Shown: positions 23,701 through 35,338 of the stretch, piece after piece
How the letters are laid out: each line of letters begins with the position of its first letter
Numbering within the stretch: the stretch's first letter is position 1
Assembly: GCA_950295325.1 (NCBI GenBank)
Contig: OX485805.1
Span: 39,295,501-39,359,500 of the forward strand
Length of the DNA stretch: 64,000 bases
Reading direction: 5' to 3'
Origin: Polytrichum commune
Lineage: Eukaryota > Streptophyta > Polytrichopsida > Polytrichales > Polytrichaceae
Notes under the pieces: generated by a model
Database searches by the model: none
What the model saw: only the letters and a program-made list of their open reading frames with translations
What the model was told of the DNA's origin: nothing
Position numbers and translations under genes: made by a program

Positions 23701-23845
23701 TGAGCCAAAGTTCATGGTCGTTTACTAATTGTGTTGCATTATTGAAATGACAGATGATTATATTCAGTTCCAATCACGCCAACCCGCACCTCATCGCCAT
23801 GGAAGGAAGAGGACGTGGCTCAAAGAGAAACTCATTGGCAGTTAG
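17757..23845 (+). CDS. OTU-family deubiquitinase (plant OTU9-12 type)
   Basis: A cysteine protease that cleaves ubiquitin from proteins, probably soluble. Exons: 17757-18038, 18822-19118, 19861-19934, 20252-20306, 20996-21070, 21702-21775, 21881-21929, 22247-22331, 22959-23015 and 23754-23845. All introns are GT-AG, phases agree, and the total is 379 residues. The N-terminus (about 1-215) is disordered, with an Asn run at 24-28 and acidic stretches; EVGRRLTKLESI is shared with the plant OTU9-12 group. The OTU domain starts near 219: KGDGNCQFRALSDQLFR carries Asp232 and catalytic Cys235, then KNGEWGDHVTLQAA, ITSFKDTCFIEI, and SFWAEIHYNSIY with catalytic His341. The tail is basic. An in-frame stop at 17748-17750 and no AG before the ATG fix the start. 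There is no signal peptide or membrane segment. The catalytic residues look complete, so the enzyme should be active. Linkage preference cannot be read from sequence. Confidence 0.92.
18175..18510 (+). repeat. Dispersed repeat F, copy 1 (OTU intron 1)
   Basis: Matches 22385-22840 in intron 8 of the same gene. Shared landmarks are GTGTTTGAATTTGAATGA, GGCATGCCAAAATGAGTTT, GTTCAAACCTC, CTTGAACATGGAAGG and GAGGATAAAT. This copy lacks the 209-bp MITE present in copy 2. Confidence 0.75.
20500..20830 (+). repeat. Dispersed repeat E, copy 4 (OTU intron 4)
   Basis: Carries GTGGTCATATAGATCCTCCC, CCTAGAATGGCTAGCATATT and GGTGCCAGTTCTTAGATCC, as in the copies at 17.3 and 23.5 kb. It lies wholly within the intron 20307-20995. 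Confidence 0.6.
21451..21522. repeat. Inverted repeat in OTU intron 5
   Basis: TACTAATAGGGGATCCAAGT at 21451 is the inverted copy, with one extra base, of TTGGATCCCCCTATTAGTA ending at 21522. The loop is about 25 bp. Weaker inverted similarity continues outward on both sides, so this could be a very small MITE or the core of one. Confidence 0.6.
22385..22840 (+). repeat. Dispersed repeat F, copy 2, interrupted by a MITE (OTU intron 8)
   Basis: Same landmarks and order as 18175-18510, but split at 22532-22740 by a TA-flanked MITE. Comparing the two copies gives the pre-insertion state of this locus. Confidence 0.75.
22532..22740. mobile_element. TA-flanked MITE (ATTTAGTG family), 209 bp
   Basis: The left end CACTAAATATGATATTTAGT and the reverse complement of the right end CACCAAATATGGTATTTAGT are inverted repeats that stay similar for about 45 bp (GTGAC..ACTATTT). 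TA flanks at 22530-22531 and 22741-22742. The ends are themselves near-palindromic. The interior shares TTTACCAACAAATGTTAAA and ACTTTACTTGGTAAAA with 58059-58280. It lies in OTU intron 8, inside repeat F. Confidence 0.85.
23350..23680 (+). repeat. Dispersed repeat E, copy 5 (OTU intron 9)
   Basis: Carries CATATAGGTCTCCCC, GACCATTGACCCTAGAATGG, GCGTCCATTCTTAGATC and CCACTCAATTATAGGTGCCC. It lies between the ninth and tenth OTU exons. Confidence 0.55.
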
Positions 23846-24216
23846 AGTCGTAGGTAACCCGGCAATCAAAATTGACAAGCTTTGGCTACAATGTCAGATA
23901 TTTGGACTAAATGTGTGGTGGCTACAGCAATGTTAGTTTCATTTCAAACTATCTGGGAATCCAGTTGTAAATCTGGTATTTAGCATGTCCCGATGCACTG
24001 TGAATCATGTGCTCATCAATTTTATTTTCTGTCATTATGGCTAGTTTTCTCTGAAGACCAAGAAATGCACTAATGTGAGGTAGACTCACAACATCAAAAA
24101 TGGTCCAAATGCAAAATTTTCAGTGGAAACCAATAAAACGTCAAGTCAAGATTATAAATGTCCAATCAACATTTGAATGATTGAATGATTTTTTATTTTT
24201 TATTTTTTTGTGCCAT

Positions 24217-24712
24217 ATTATTCACTGCATTTAGTGTCACTAGCCTAATAGGTACACCCTAACTACCATGTCACCCTCTGTAATGTCCCTCCCTCTCTTA
24301 TATCGTGAAACCCTAGGGAAAGGATGTGCTATGTTTAAATCTTCCTCGTCGTCACATTTCCCTCTCATATATCATGGATTTTGACATTAAGATAATCCAC
24401 CGAAGAATTTAAATCACGTCCTTGTACGCATCACATTGTCATCATTGTCATTATTGAAATGTTGACTTTGTGTTATTTCATAATGTTATATTAAATCTCT
24501 ATTGTTGCACATCCATGTTACAATTGCAGACCTCCTTAATATCACATGCCCTTGGTTACCACAAGCATGATATTAGGAAGGTTAGAGTGTACACTCTATT
24601 TCAAAAAGTGGCCTATTATGACAAACCATGGACATGATATTTCGAAGCCTCTCAACAATTCAGTGCAAGCCTTCACAAATAGTGTATTTAACACTAAATA
24701 CTGTAAACAATA
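24217..24712. mobile_element. Possible TA-flanked MITE (ATTTAGTG family), about 495 bp
   Basis: Left end TTCACTGCATTTAGTGTCAC and the reverse complement of the right end TTGTTTACAGTATTTAGTGT are inverted matches of the family ends seen at 5263 and 6707. Exact borders are uncertain by a few bases, and the interior is not shared with the other copies I compared. Confidence 0.5.
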
Positions 24713-26704
24713 TACTACGAAGGAATTCGTTGTGTAAGCCTGATCCATATACTATTAAATGATTACATTATACTCCCATTATACACCATCTTTTGGGAGT
24801 AAGTCTGTGATGAGCTTCAACAAATGCTGCAAATCTTTGACGTTGAAGTTTTCTTCAATTTCGGTGCTTCTTCTAGCCAACCTAATGGAGATGGACTTGA
24901 TTCATTTGACTTGAATGCACTGGCTCTAGAGTCTTAGTCTTGGTGACACAGACAGGGCCATCAAAAAGCCGAAAATGAAGGCGATTGAAAGAATCGCGTG
25001 AATCACCTTCACATTCTTCGTGGCTCAGAAAGTTGATGAAATGGCAATCCATTCATTGGAAATAATATCGCGAGGTGTTGATGGCCTACTTGCAAAGATT
25101 GCTCCACGAACTCGTGCACATTATGTCGTCGCATCCAAAGTCACCGAGATTGTGTATTAGGACCCCCAATATTAAATTACGTTAAGGCATTCAACCCATC
25201 TAGAAAGCAACGACCAATCCTTGATGAACGAGTTAATTTTAATAAGGGCCACTTTTAACACTTTAAACTAAAAATGGGAGCAAGGACCTCAAAAACTTGT
25301 TTTGTTTTGTGGATGTCAATGACTCGAGGCCCCGGATAGGGCCTCTTGAACACTTAGGAGATAAGGTCAACAATGCTAGATTGAAATCACGAGTCAAAGC
25401 ATCCCCCAAATCACCGCACATGTGTACCATCTAAAAGATATTCCTTTTGGCTAGAGCTTTAGATTTTTTTAGCGTAAACTCGTCCATTGGGAAGACAAAA
25501 TGCACTGCATTATTCCACACCTTGAACCTTTTCTTATTATTGGATGGTTTGAATCGAAAGTGGCATTAGAGACCCTGAAAGTAGTCTAGTGGAACATCGT
25601 TTGAATGAACCAACTGTCAATCTATAGGGTGTTTGTTTTTTTACTGGTGCCCCTTCATCCATGATGGATGAGCTTAATTAGACACCACAACAATCCAACC
25701 ATTTTGAGAGGGTGTAACACCTGTTTCTAAGAAAGGGTTTTGACATGTGTCATTTTTACATTGGTTCGGGAATGTTGTAGAACCCCACATGGTGCAAAAG
25801 AAAGAAAGAGATGATAATTGGATATTCATGTACAAACATGTTTGAACTTCAAACTATGTAACAACTTGTTACAATGAAGCTTATTAAGTGACATGCTAGT
25901 TATTTCTAAACATATTCCCACAACATGCTACAAAACAAACTTGTCATGGATTGAAATGAAATGAAGTTGGTTTATATTCCATGAAACCAAAAGGCTCATG
26001 GGGACTAAAAAGTACATCAAGATGGTGTTAACCATGATGATTCCCTAGAGTAGCGGAGTGCGGTGACCTCTGCGAGATAAAGGGCAATATCAATTTGATG
26101 GTCCAATTGAAAAAGGACTCGAGACTCCCTAATAACATTATTCCCGAACAATGAAGAAAACTCATCTCTAATGGAGTTATAGAGGCGTTACTCCAACACA
26201 ATGTGTGCCTCAATTGAATTGTAACATAGAAGCAAAAGTAGCATAATTTGTTATCTCTAGTTCAATATGGCCACAACCCCTTCCCATCCCATTACGTTCC
26301 GGTTTTGAGAAATGGATGAATAATGATTTGAGTCCACAAGTGAATTGATGAACGTTGAATGGAAAAGAAGGCAAGGTCACATTCAACATGATTTGAAGAC
26401 GCAATGGGTATTTGAGGCACCTTTAAACCTTCAGCAAACCCTAGGAAGGCTTTGACGTGATTCCTGCTATATATTTTCACCTTAAGACTTTAATAGTGTG
26501 GTAAAATTAAAAAGCTGTCAATCTCCTTAAAAATCCTATTGAGTTTTGGGAGGCAAGGTTGAGTAATAATCCACTCAAAGATTTATTGGAATTTTCTCTC
26601 ATTTTGTAACAGCAGGCTCTAGGGGATCTCCATAGGCTTGGGATTCGTGGTGTCCATGTAAACTCATCCATCCTGGATGAAGGGGGCTGCAAACATGGTA
26701 AAGT
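24713..26704. other. Intergenic DNA with a decayed coding-like stretch
   Basis: Between about 24800 and 25160 the plus strand reads as protein-like pieces, including QPNGDGLDSFDLNALALE and then, in another frame, KPKMKAIERIA and SRGVDGLLAKIAPRTRAHYV, broken by stops and frame changes. I do not recognise the family; it may be a dead gene or transposon gag. The remainder shows nothing I can name. Confidence 0.35.
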
Positions 26705-27300
26705 GGACAGATCCTGATCACTGCTTGGGTTTAAGTGAAAGTGATTCAAATCTATACATTAACTTTGAATTTTGTGATGAAATAAATTCATAGACATATG
26801 AAAAACATATTGGTCTACAAAGTCAACCAAAATATGATGACAAAAACAATTTCAAGAGACGTCTACATATTTTCGAAGATGGTGCAAGTGGTGTGCAAGT
26901 AGGTGTTACCGAACAAGGTAAGTATCTAAAATTTGTTTAAAATATGATAAAATTACATTACATTGATGGTTTTCTACAAAGTTTTGTGATGACGCTCTCA
27001 AGTATATAATGAATTCAAGGTATAAAACAAAAAAATCAAAAGCATTTAAGATCATGAAGTTTATGTCCAAAACCAGATTCAACCATTTTCATTCGAGCAT
27101 CACTTTTAAGTTTTGAAGATCTCAAGTGGATATTTTTACATTTGAGTATGTAACACAACGATAGAGGTCATCATGAAAAAAAAAACCAACCACCAATCCA
27201 CCCAGCACTTTGCTACCACTTCTAGGCCTTTGATCCAAAGAAGTATGGTTTTTGTATACTAGAGCACTTATTGGTCCACTTTACCACGCTTTCACCCAGG
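26705..27300 (+). repeat. Dispersed repeat B, copy 1
   Basis: Matches 47590-48180, 57130-57425 and 62590-62700. Landmarks in order are AAGTGAAAGTGATTCAAA, ACTTTGAATTTTGTGA, GAAGATGGTGCAAGTGGTGT, AAAATTACATTA, TATAATGAATTCAAGG and GTCCAAAACCA. No protein is conserved across copies. It looks like a long non-autonomous element. Confidence 0.65.
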
Positions 27301-29854
27301 AGCTCTAATAAAAACAAGTGCTCTATACGGTTGAGAGTTGACTCATTCCAACTGCACTCCATTACACTAATTTGGGATCTATGATGATCACATTTTCAAA
27401 GTAGAATCGTCTAAAAATAATCATGTACATGCTATAACACAATTCACTCCATTTTCACTTACGCAACGAATGAGTTTACGTAGACACCACGAATCCATAG
27501 CCAATCCCCGTATAGTATATAATATACTATACTATACGTGCAACCCCAGTCTACCCAATCTCCGCTAGTTGAGCAAATACTTTACAAAAATGGACCGGAA
27601 GTGAAGCCTCGTCCATTCACCATCACCATCCGACCCCACCATCACAAATAATAAAACCACCCGAGGATGTGACCTTGCCATAAGTTGCAGGCTTTATGGT
27701 AGACGAGGCCCAAGCTAGATGGGGCCTTAAATGGTTACATGTTTTGGCTCTTTTAGAATCTAAAACACGTGATTAGTATGAGGTGGTTACTTAATCAAGC
27801 ATGTAGCCACTTTCCTCATAAGTTTTGGAGTTCATAGGAATAACTTATTCATCATCGAAGTGAATATTCTTGTGTATAAGGAAACCATGTTTCGTACTAT
27901 GAAGTATGACGGTCAAGGCTCTCAAGATTACATCAAGAATTTATGTACACTTTGAAGTAAGAAAAAGAGTCCATAGAAAATTGATGGTTTTCAATCAAGC
28001 ATAGTATGCGGTTACTGTAGAGAGTAATGTATCAACAGAGGGAAGAGTTAGTTCATTCTTGACTTTAAAAATTTGTTGTGAAGAACCATCTTTTCATATT
28101 GGAATGAGATCGTTGCCATTGGCAAGAAATCTTTTTTGAGGAACACAGTGGTACCTATTATGACCTTTCTAGCACCTTCCTTTTGGATGGATTTGCATTC
28201 AAGAGTCATTCATTAGCCCAAAACGGGCTTCTCATGAAGTTAAGGGTTCATAAGTCAGATAGAGGGTGAAACACAAGAGAACATATTGGGTTTTGTAGGG
28301 GAATTATGTTCTTGTAAATCTTATCTAGCCCGTGCGAGAAATGAAATATACACATAGGTTCAAAAAGATTTTCCTACTATTCTTAGCCACACCCAAGTTA
28401 AATCCCAAGTTTGATCATTTTCTCTTGAAAATATGTGAATTAAACTTGGGAACTTCTTGAAAGTTGCATGGTTGTGGGCTTGGCTTGTCTATATCAAGAG
28501 TATTTGTTGGAAGCACGGAGTTTCTCGCTAACATACAAAAGACAAAATGAACCTCCAAACACTAGATCTAGCTGTAGATGATCTTTTATTGGTCATCAAC
28601 TCCATTTAACCATGTGAATCATGGGGAGGAGACGTCACATGTGAACATGAACCAGCATGTAGATAGTTTCATGTAGGGGGTAAGAAGAAAGACTCCCAAG
28701 TAGACTAATCTCTTCCCCCAGACAACTTGTTTTGCAATGTGCATGTGTCAACAACACAAACAAACCTCTCACAAGCCACTATAGTTTTGGCACAAGGATT
28801 TCGTCCGTCTTTAATTATATTATACCTTATTGATTTGCTATCATGAATTCTTGCTTAAATCATAACCCCTAATGTTCCACATGTGTTTGGGAATTGAGAT
28901 GATCAAAGATGAAGGCTTTTCAATGTGCGGAGCCCCATGGGTCTCCATCAAAAGAATTGAGGTTCCTTTTTTATTGGTTCTCTTTCACTACACAAGTTTT
29001 GAATTTATGAATATGGGTTGATAATCTATTGTTGTAGTAGATCATAGAACCATCCAGTGGAAGGGTATCCAATGGTAAAGAACCGTGATTCCCACAATGC
29101 TTGGAAGTGTAGGAAACCATCCAAGATTGCCACCTGATGGTGAAATCCTGCAATCACTAATTCAATGTGCATTAGTAAGAAGAATAATTTAGAGAATTGA
29201 ACATGAATATTTGTTACGGGGGGGGGGGGGGGGTCGCTCCTTTGTAATTGGTAGGGACACGTGAGTACACAAGGTGTTTTCAAGGAGGGTATATTTTTGG
29301 AGAAGGTAAATTTGGTGGACCCTACTATTATGTAATTTTCTAACATTCACTCATTTTCTAGAACCCTATGGGTAGGTTAAGCAACATTTATTCTTCTTTT
29401 ACATGGGCATATAATAGTCATAAATTGCAAATTATGTTGGTATCATGTAAAATCTAACATTTACACATGCAAGATCATAGTTCACACATCAACACAACAT
29501 GCATACAATTTAGCTTCCTAGTATGCATTATATTCTATCAAAACATGCACACATGAAAATGGTGATAAAATGCTTGTGTTTAGAAATATGTGAGCCCAAA
29601 AAGGATGCCCACATTTGTTGTTACTCCTATTAGTGTGCTAGGACTTGGTTTTTTAATTGTGATCGCTATTCAAAAAACTAAAAAGAGTGCAAGCCTTGTG
29701 CTTGGGTTGTTCTTGAGTTAACAATGAATTATATCACTGGTGTGTTGTGAGAGGGTTAGTGTTAATTGGATTGAGTTAAAGGTGTTTACGTATGGGACTT
29801 AAGTCGGTTGGGGTAAATGTTAATGTTAGGTTAAGGTGTTGGGATTAAGTAACC
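27301..29854. other. Intergenic DNA, no gene seen
   Basis: No host gene, RNA gene or defined element. A G homopolymer of about 16 bases sits at 29218-29233. Short open frames near 29000-29346 run through that homopolymer and are not credible. Confidence 0.5.
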
Positions 29855-30770
29855 TTGTGGGGCATGTCAACTGTTCGAATTAGGCTGATGGGCTGTTTGT
29901 TAAGGGCAAGGTCACCGGGCCCTAGAAAATCCCGGGCCTCTGGGATTGGGTACTGCCCACCGTTAGGCTACTGCTCTCGGGGAAGCCTCACGGAAGAAGT
30001 AGAGTTTTCGGTCATCTCGACACACAGCCGCCACTGTGCAGCTCACCTCAAGACAGAAATGCTAGTTTGGTGACAGGAAGGCGGGGATCACCTCCGAAGA
30101 GGGAGGCAGCTGGAGCTGCACGAAGGGGAGGAGGTTGAATGGATGTGTAGGGTGCACAGGAGGGTGACTAGCTGAACAATTGAGAACAAATTGACACCGG
30201 GGCCGCAATCTTGAGGCTGGCCGAAGGTGCCTCTCACAACTGAGGAGTTGAATGCTCTCAGCATGGTGGAATGTGGTTGTGAAGAGACAATGCAGTATGA
30301 AGAATCTGTGACCTTGTGGCTGCAGAGGGAGAGCCCTTGGATGGTAGTTCAAACTTTCAAGTCAGGCCGAATTGATTACAACTGCGGAGGTACCAACAGA
30401 AATGCACCCGGCTTGTTGGGATGGGTCTTGACTTAAATGAGGATCTGCGAGAGAAATGGCGCGAAGGCCCAAGCCTGATGAGACAACCCAGGGGAATTCG
30501 CAAGGAGCAACCTTGCACCGAGCTAACTGGTGCGAGGCGTGAGAGCTTCGGTGAAGGGGCAACTGCCTGGCTCTACTGGGGAAGACCCCTGGTGACGGGG
30601 GAAGGCCAGTCACTGGACCAGAGAGGGCACTAGGAGGCCAGGGGCCGAAGCCATGCCCGACGGGCAATGACGGGCAAGCCGTTGGTGAACAGCGTGAAAT
30701 TGCTGTGAACCGGTTAAGACTGAAGGGGTTCGGAGGCTCCAAGCTAACTCTGATGAGGCTTCCTCAAAAT
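29855..30770 (+). other. GC-rich island, possibly organelle-derived (group II intron-like)
   Basis: About 0.9 kb has clearly higher GC than its flanks, with sharp edges, and no long protein match on either strand. The style (ACCGGGCCCTAGAAAATCCC, GGGGAAGCCTCACGGAAG, GGGGAATTCGCAAGGAGCAA) recalls structured plant mitochondrial intron RNA. Near 30675-30715 the plus strand can fold into a hairpin with AAGCCG pairing to CGGTT and a CAGC-GTGAAATT-GCTG tip, which resembles domain V of a group II intron, though not a perfect one. It could be a nuclear copy of mitochondrial DNA. A GC-rich transposon fragment is the main alternative. Confidence 0.35.
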
Positions 30771-31905
30771 GTCATTGGTGATCCTCTAAGGTTATCAGTT
30801 TCAAATCTTTCCCAAGTTTCTCTTTGGTTAGCCAGTATCTAGCCATAACATCAGCACCCATAACAATAACACCCGCGTTTTTGAGCTTGTCGAGACTTAA
30901 GGCCCGAGTAAGTTAGGGCCTCTCATCTAGAGGCGCTTAGTGGTTCATCTATGTGGACTAACTAGCAACATGAAACTCTTCTAACAAAATTTGGATACGA
31001 TTCTAAAGATTACAATGTTCAAAATTCATTTCAGGTGGCAAGCTTTATCCATCATATATCATTCACCAAGGGATAAGAAGAAGAAAACAAAAAGACTAAA
31101 AAATAAAAAATAAAATCACTTTTAAAATGCCCGTTTCTAACCTTTTACTTTTTTTTTGGGTCTGCCTTGTCAGCATGCATAACTTATGTGTTACTTACTT
31201 GACCGCTATTTCTCAAAGCCTGTGCCGGGTTTGGCTTTACATAATAATTAGAGGGGGGCATATAGAGTCTAAAGAGAAATTGGAAGAGCCGGAAGGGGTA
31301 TATATGTGTACGTTGTATCATATGCTTTCTCATTCCCAAAAAGTTTGACGAATATCACTTTTTGTGAACTTGACATTGAAGCGCATGATACATGTGCGTC
31401 AATGAGGTCCATGTGGGCGAAAACTTTTGTTTTGCGTTGCTTTTAAAGTTGGCCAAACTTTTTGGGCCCGACAGCTAGGCTCTTGAAGTCGGTTCCACAA
31501 TGATGCACTTTGAAATGATGTTGTGGGTTGGAGTCCTCTCATTGAGACACTCGAAAGCCCTCTCCATTGGCTCCTTCTCCGCACCTCCACAAGGCCATCA
31601 AGTGTCGCATTTTATTTTCATTTTCATTTTCATTTATTTATTTTTTATTTATTTATTTTTATTATTATTCTAAAATTTTGGTTCTCCTTGGCTGACATTT
31701 TTGTTGGCTCCAACTTTGTAGTCCTGGTTTTTTTTTTTGGAAATTGTTTTTTGGGTCGGTTCGGTTGGTTCGGAGATGGACTCGAGGTCACGGCCCTTAT
31801 TTTGTCATTCCAATGGCTCCCAACTAGTTGATTGGAGGAAGAAAAGAAAAACAAAAAATGACACTAAAAGTATTGTTTGTTTTATTTCGTTATGTGAAAC
31901 AACCC

Positions 31906-31936
<31 letters not shown>

Positions 31937-32121
31937 ATCCATTGATGGGTTGTTTTTGGGAATGTTTGAGGGTGTCAAGATAAATAAAGAAGTAACTAGT
32001 GTCGGGCAATCCGACGTGAATTTGAGCCTGTTGGCCCTACCCTGCTCAAGAATCCTCTTGATGCAGGGTGGGGTTTATTGCCTACCTTGCAGTGGGTGGG
32101 CTCTTGGCTTCCTACCTACTT
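30771..32121. other. Intergenic DNA with simple repeats
   Basis: Contains a T/A-rich low-complexity run (ATTTTCATTT, TTTATTTATT) at about 31612-31670 and an A homopolymer of about 30 bases at roughly 31904-31934. No gene is evident; frames across these runs are artefacts. Confidence 0.6.
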
Positions 32122-32285
32122 AGCTAGTTTTTGTTTTTGTTTTTATTTTATTTTATTTTATTTTTTTAATAAATATTCTGCTGTCAAGTAGAGAGAAGAT
32201 TTCACAGCGGGAATCGAACCGTCAACCACTCCATTTGGAAATGGGGACCTTTTCACTATCACCTAGTAGTTTAGGATCATCTCGG
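32122..32285 (-). mobile_element. tRNA-derived SINE
   Basis: On the minus strand there is an A box TAGTGAAAAGG (fits TRGYNNARNNG) and, about 40 nt on, a perfect B box GGTTCGATTCC, the internal RNA polymerase III promoter of tRNA-derived SINEs. A short unrelated body follows, then an A-rich tail (AAAATAAAATAAAATAAAA) at the low-coordinate end. A real tRNA is excluded because no acceptor stem pairs around the boxes. Exact target duplications are not clear. Confidence 0.65.
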
Positions 32286-32329
32286 ACTGAGGGTGCCAAG
32301 ATGTTGTGGTGAGTCATCCATAAAGCATA

Positions 32330-32740
32330 CTCCTCCTCCAACTAAGGTCTACGAGCATTTTGAATAGACACTCCCAACTTCACATACACTTTGGCCATCG
32401 AATGGGATTGTGAACTATCTTGTATGGTTAGTAATTATAAATGTCAATATTCAAGTGTCAATATTAGAACTGAGATGCAAAAGTTATGAGAGATCAAAGT
32501 GAATTTCATAGAAATTACATTGACCCTCGCAATTGTGTTGTCAACTAAACTTGACATGATGTTCTTATTTCATGCACATACTCCGGTTTCGTTGTAAGAC
32601 ACATTTCTTTTGTTGTCCACTTATAACTACAAGCCCTTGCCATATACCACTCAAACAACTTTGTCTTAGTATGACATGTGACCACTTGAATTATGCATAT
32701 TTTAAACCGGGCCACTCACGTGGCTTTATTTGGACATGTT
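32330..32740 (+). repeat. Dispersed repeat E, copy 6
   Basis: Carries CACTCCCAACTTCACATACA, GAGATGCAAAAGTTATGAGA, TTCTTATTTCATGCACA and ATACCACTCAAACAAC in family order. It is the only member outside the 16-24 kb cluster. Confidence 0.55.
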
Positions 32741-34649
32741 CCAAAGGTCGTGTGATTAAGCAAAGCTACGTGTACAAAGAACATGATAGTTGAGCTTGTT
32801 GGTTTTGGAGTCAAGTTCATTATCTCCCATTTTTGTGTAGTCCTAAGGCACAAAGTGTTTCTTATATGATAATTTTTTTTTAATTGAACATTGATATCAT
32901 TACTATCTACATTTGATGTAGTGTGGCAAAACCAAGCAAAGTATAATGAACCATTCGTGATCTTGTCATGCTTGAACGGATAGTTGCCAAGAAGTGTAGG
33001 AAAACAAACACTTAAGATGAAATGTTTTCTCACCAAAAGATAGAAGATGTTTCATCTAATAATGTTCAATAGAAAGTTGGAAAATATGGATATTAAAAAT
33101 AAAACACAAAATTATAACATAAAAAATATGCAAGACATCAACTTCTTGAAAATATGATAGTTGCATTTCAAATGTACTTTTTATGTACTATATGTACTAT
33201 TTTCTTCTAGTTTTGGAATCACATGCATAAAAGTTAACATTTCGTTAACATTTTGGCTATCCATACACCATAATCCCAGGGTGATTTGGGGCAAATTGTT
33301 GTCACATAATTTTATTTATTTTTAGCATTCCACTTTGACAAATGGAATATTCTATCCAAATTTAAACTTTCTCTTGAAACATGGAATGAGAGTTTTTACA
33401 TCAAAAAATTTTCAAAAGTTTCTTCGAATCCTCATCAAAACAATACAATCAACATCAAAACCACCATGGTAGTACTTCAATATCCAGATGAATCGGTTGG
33501 CACGCCTACTAGTTTTTCGCCACAAGATCCTAGTTTGACATTGTTTGATGGGAACTTATAAATAGATTACTAAAATCAACAAACTATGATGATCGGTAAC
33601 TAACTTGAAGTCAAAATTTATGAACTTCACTTTTGCACTCCAACTTTTGGCACCAACCTTGAACGAGTTTTTGGAGTATTGAAGGGACGTCAATAGTAAT
33701 ATAACTACACATGAGTATTGGTACATGAGGTGATATAATATTGTGTGTGATGATGGTGTTCGGAAGTTTGTTGCATGCAATTGAACATTGAGCGTTATTG
33801 TACCACCGCCAAACCCATTTGCTCATATTTGCCACATTAAAGGTGTGGGGACCTTATGTGTGCCGCCGTCACTCTTTGTCCAATTCCGACGTCAAAAAGA
33901 TATTATTATGATGTGTTATGATGAGATTGGACTATGTTCAAAACACATACGTTATCCAAGGGGTAAATTTCCTTGTAAGGATATGAACTATGTGTAATAA
34001 AGGGGTTAGTATCAAGGGGGATGTGAAGTGATGCTCATATTCATGGGATATTCATGGACAATCCTAAAATATGCCTAACAAGTTTTTGTACAAACCCTAG
34101 TCCTTAGGGTTTTATTCATCTTGCATTTAGGGTTTTGGATATCTTACAAAGAGTGAGCTCCATGGACGACACAAGTAGACTAGGTTTGGTAATTCACACC
34201 ACTAGGGAGGTTTATAAAATTACGTGATCACTAAAAGAGAAAGAGGGAAAAAAAATCCTCGCTTTGATTTCCTATAAATTTTGTGTAACTTCAACGTTGA
34301 AACTTGGCATCTTGACAATCTATACGATTCATAATTGCTAGCCAAATGAAACAATTCCCGATCCAATCCCACGGAAAGAGAGGGTGGTTATCAAGTATAC
34401 TTTTGCTGATAATTACACTAGCCATGAGGGAAAGTGGACCTTCTTAAAACAACACTTGCAAGGTAAAATAAGGAGTATTGACTTTTATCATCAATGGGGC
34501 ATTTATTTAATGACTTAGATACATGGTGGGGCCCTCCACTAGAATGTGCTCAACTTTATGAAAAGATAATTTATTATTAGGGAACCTCAACTTTTGCCAA
34601 TAGTTGTTTTTTCCCTCAACCTTTGTAACTGGAACCTTTGTAATGATTC
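32741..34649. other. Intergenic DNA, no gene seen
   Basis: AT-rich with only short, unsupported open frames on both strands. I find no repeat ends, RNA gene or known protein piece here. Confidence 0.5.
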
Positions 34650-35338
34650 TTAGGGCCGGTTTACACTATGGACCATGAAGTTGTCCCATGGCGATCTAAG
34701 AGCGTTGATTGGCTGTTGAAGTCGTCCCGGGACAACTTCGGTTTACACTAGAGAAAAAATGGCAGAGGGACCATGAAGGTCGAGGTCCCCAAAATATAAA
34801 TTTTAAAGCCTAATAAATGCACTGACATGGTCCAACGGGTTTTGCGTTGAGAGAGGCAAGAGAGGTGGTCCGGTAGGAAAAGGCAAGGGCCCATGGCAGA
34901 AAAATGTTATTTTAATGAATTTTTAATGAATTTTTTTGGGGTTGTGCGTGATATGGCGGCTACCCTTTATCACAAAAAAACGTTATAATTCAAAAAACCA
35001 GTGTAACGTCCAAATCCAAAAAAGTAGGAAAACGTTAAATTAAATAAAAACAGTAAAATGTTAAACGGAACATAAAACAGTAAAACAACAACATAAAAAT
35101 ATTAAATTAAATTAAATTAAATTAAAAGAACTTAACGTTTAATCGAAAGAAATCATTAGAACATTAAAAAATAAAAAATAATATGAAGACAGAAAAAAAT
35201 AAAATACAGTAAACAATGAAACAGTAAAATGACCCCTAAACTAAAATTTGTATATAAGGTTGGTGTACACTACATGCTCTCATTCATTTTTCAACCTATT
35301 GTGGCATTGTGTAGTAGTCTCAAATTTTTTTGGCAAGA

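Noticed and set aside
30062-30742. Minus-strand open frames of 96-126 codons in the GC-rich island
   Set aside because: Open frames are expected by chance at high GC, and Pro/Ser/Leu-rich composition without motifs argues against coding.
32195-32280. A true tRNA gene
   Set aside because: The A and B boxes are present but no acceptor stem or anticodon loop forms, and an A-rich tail follows a foreign body.
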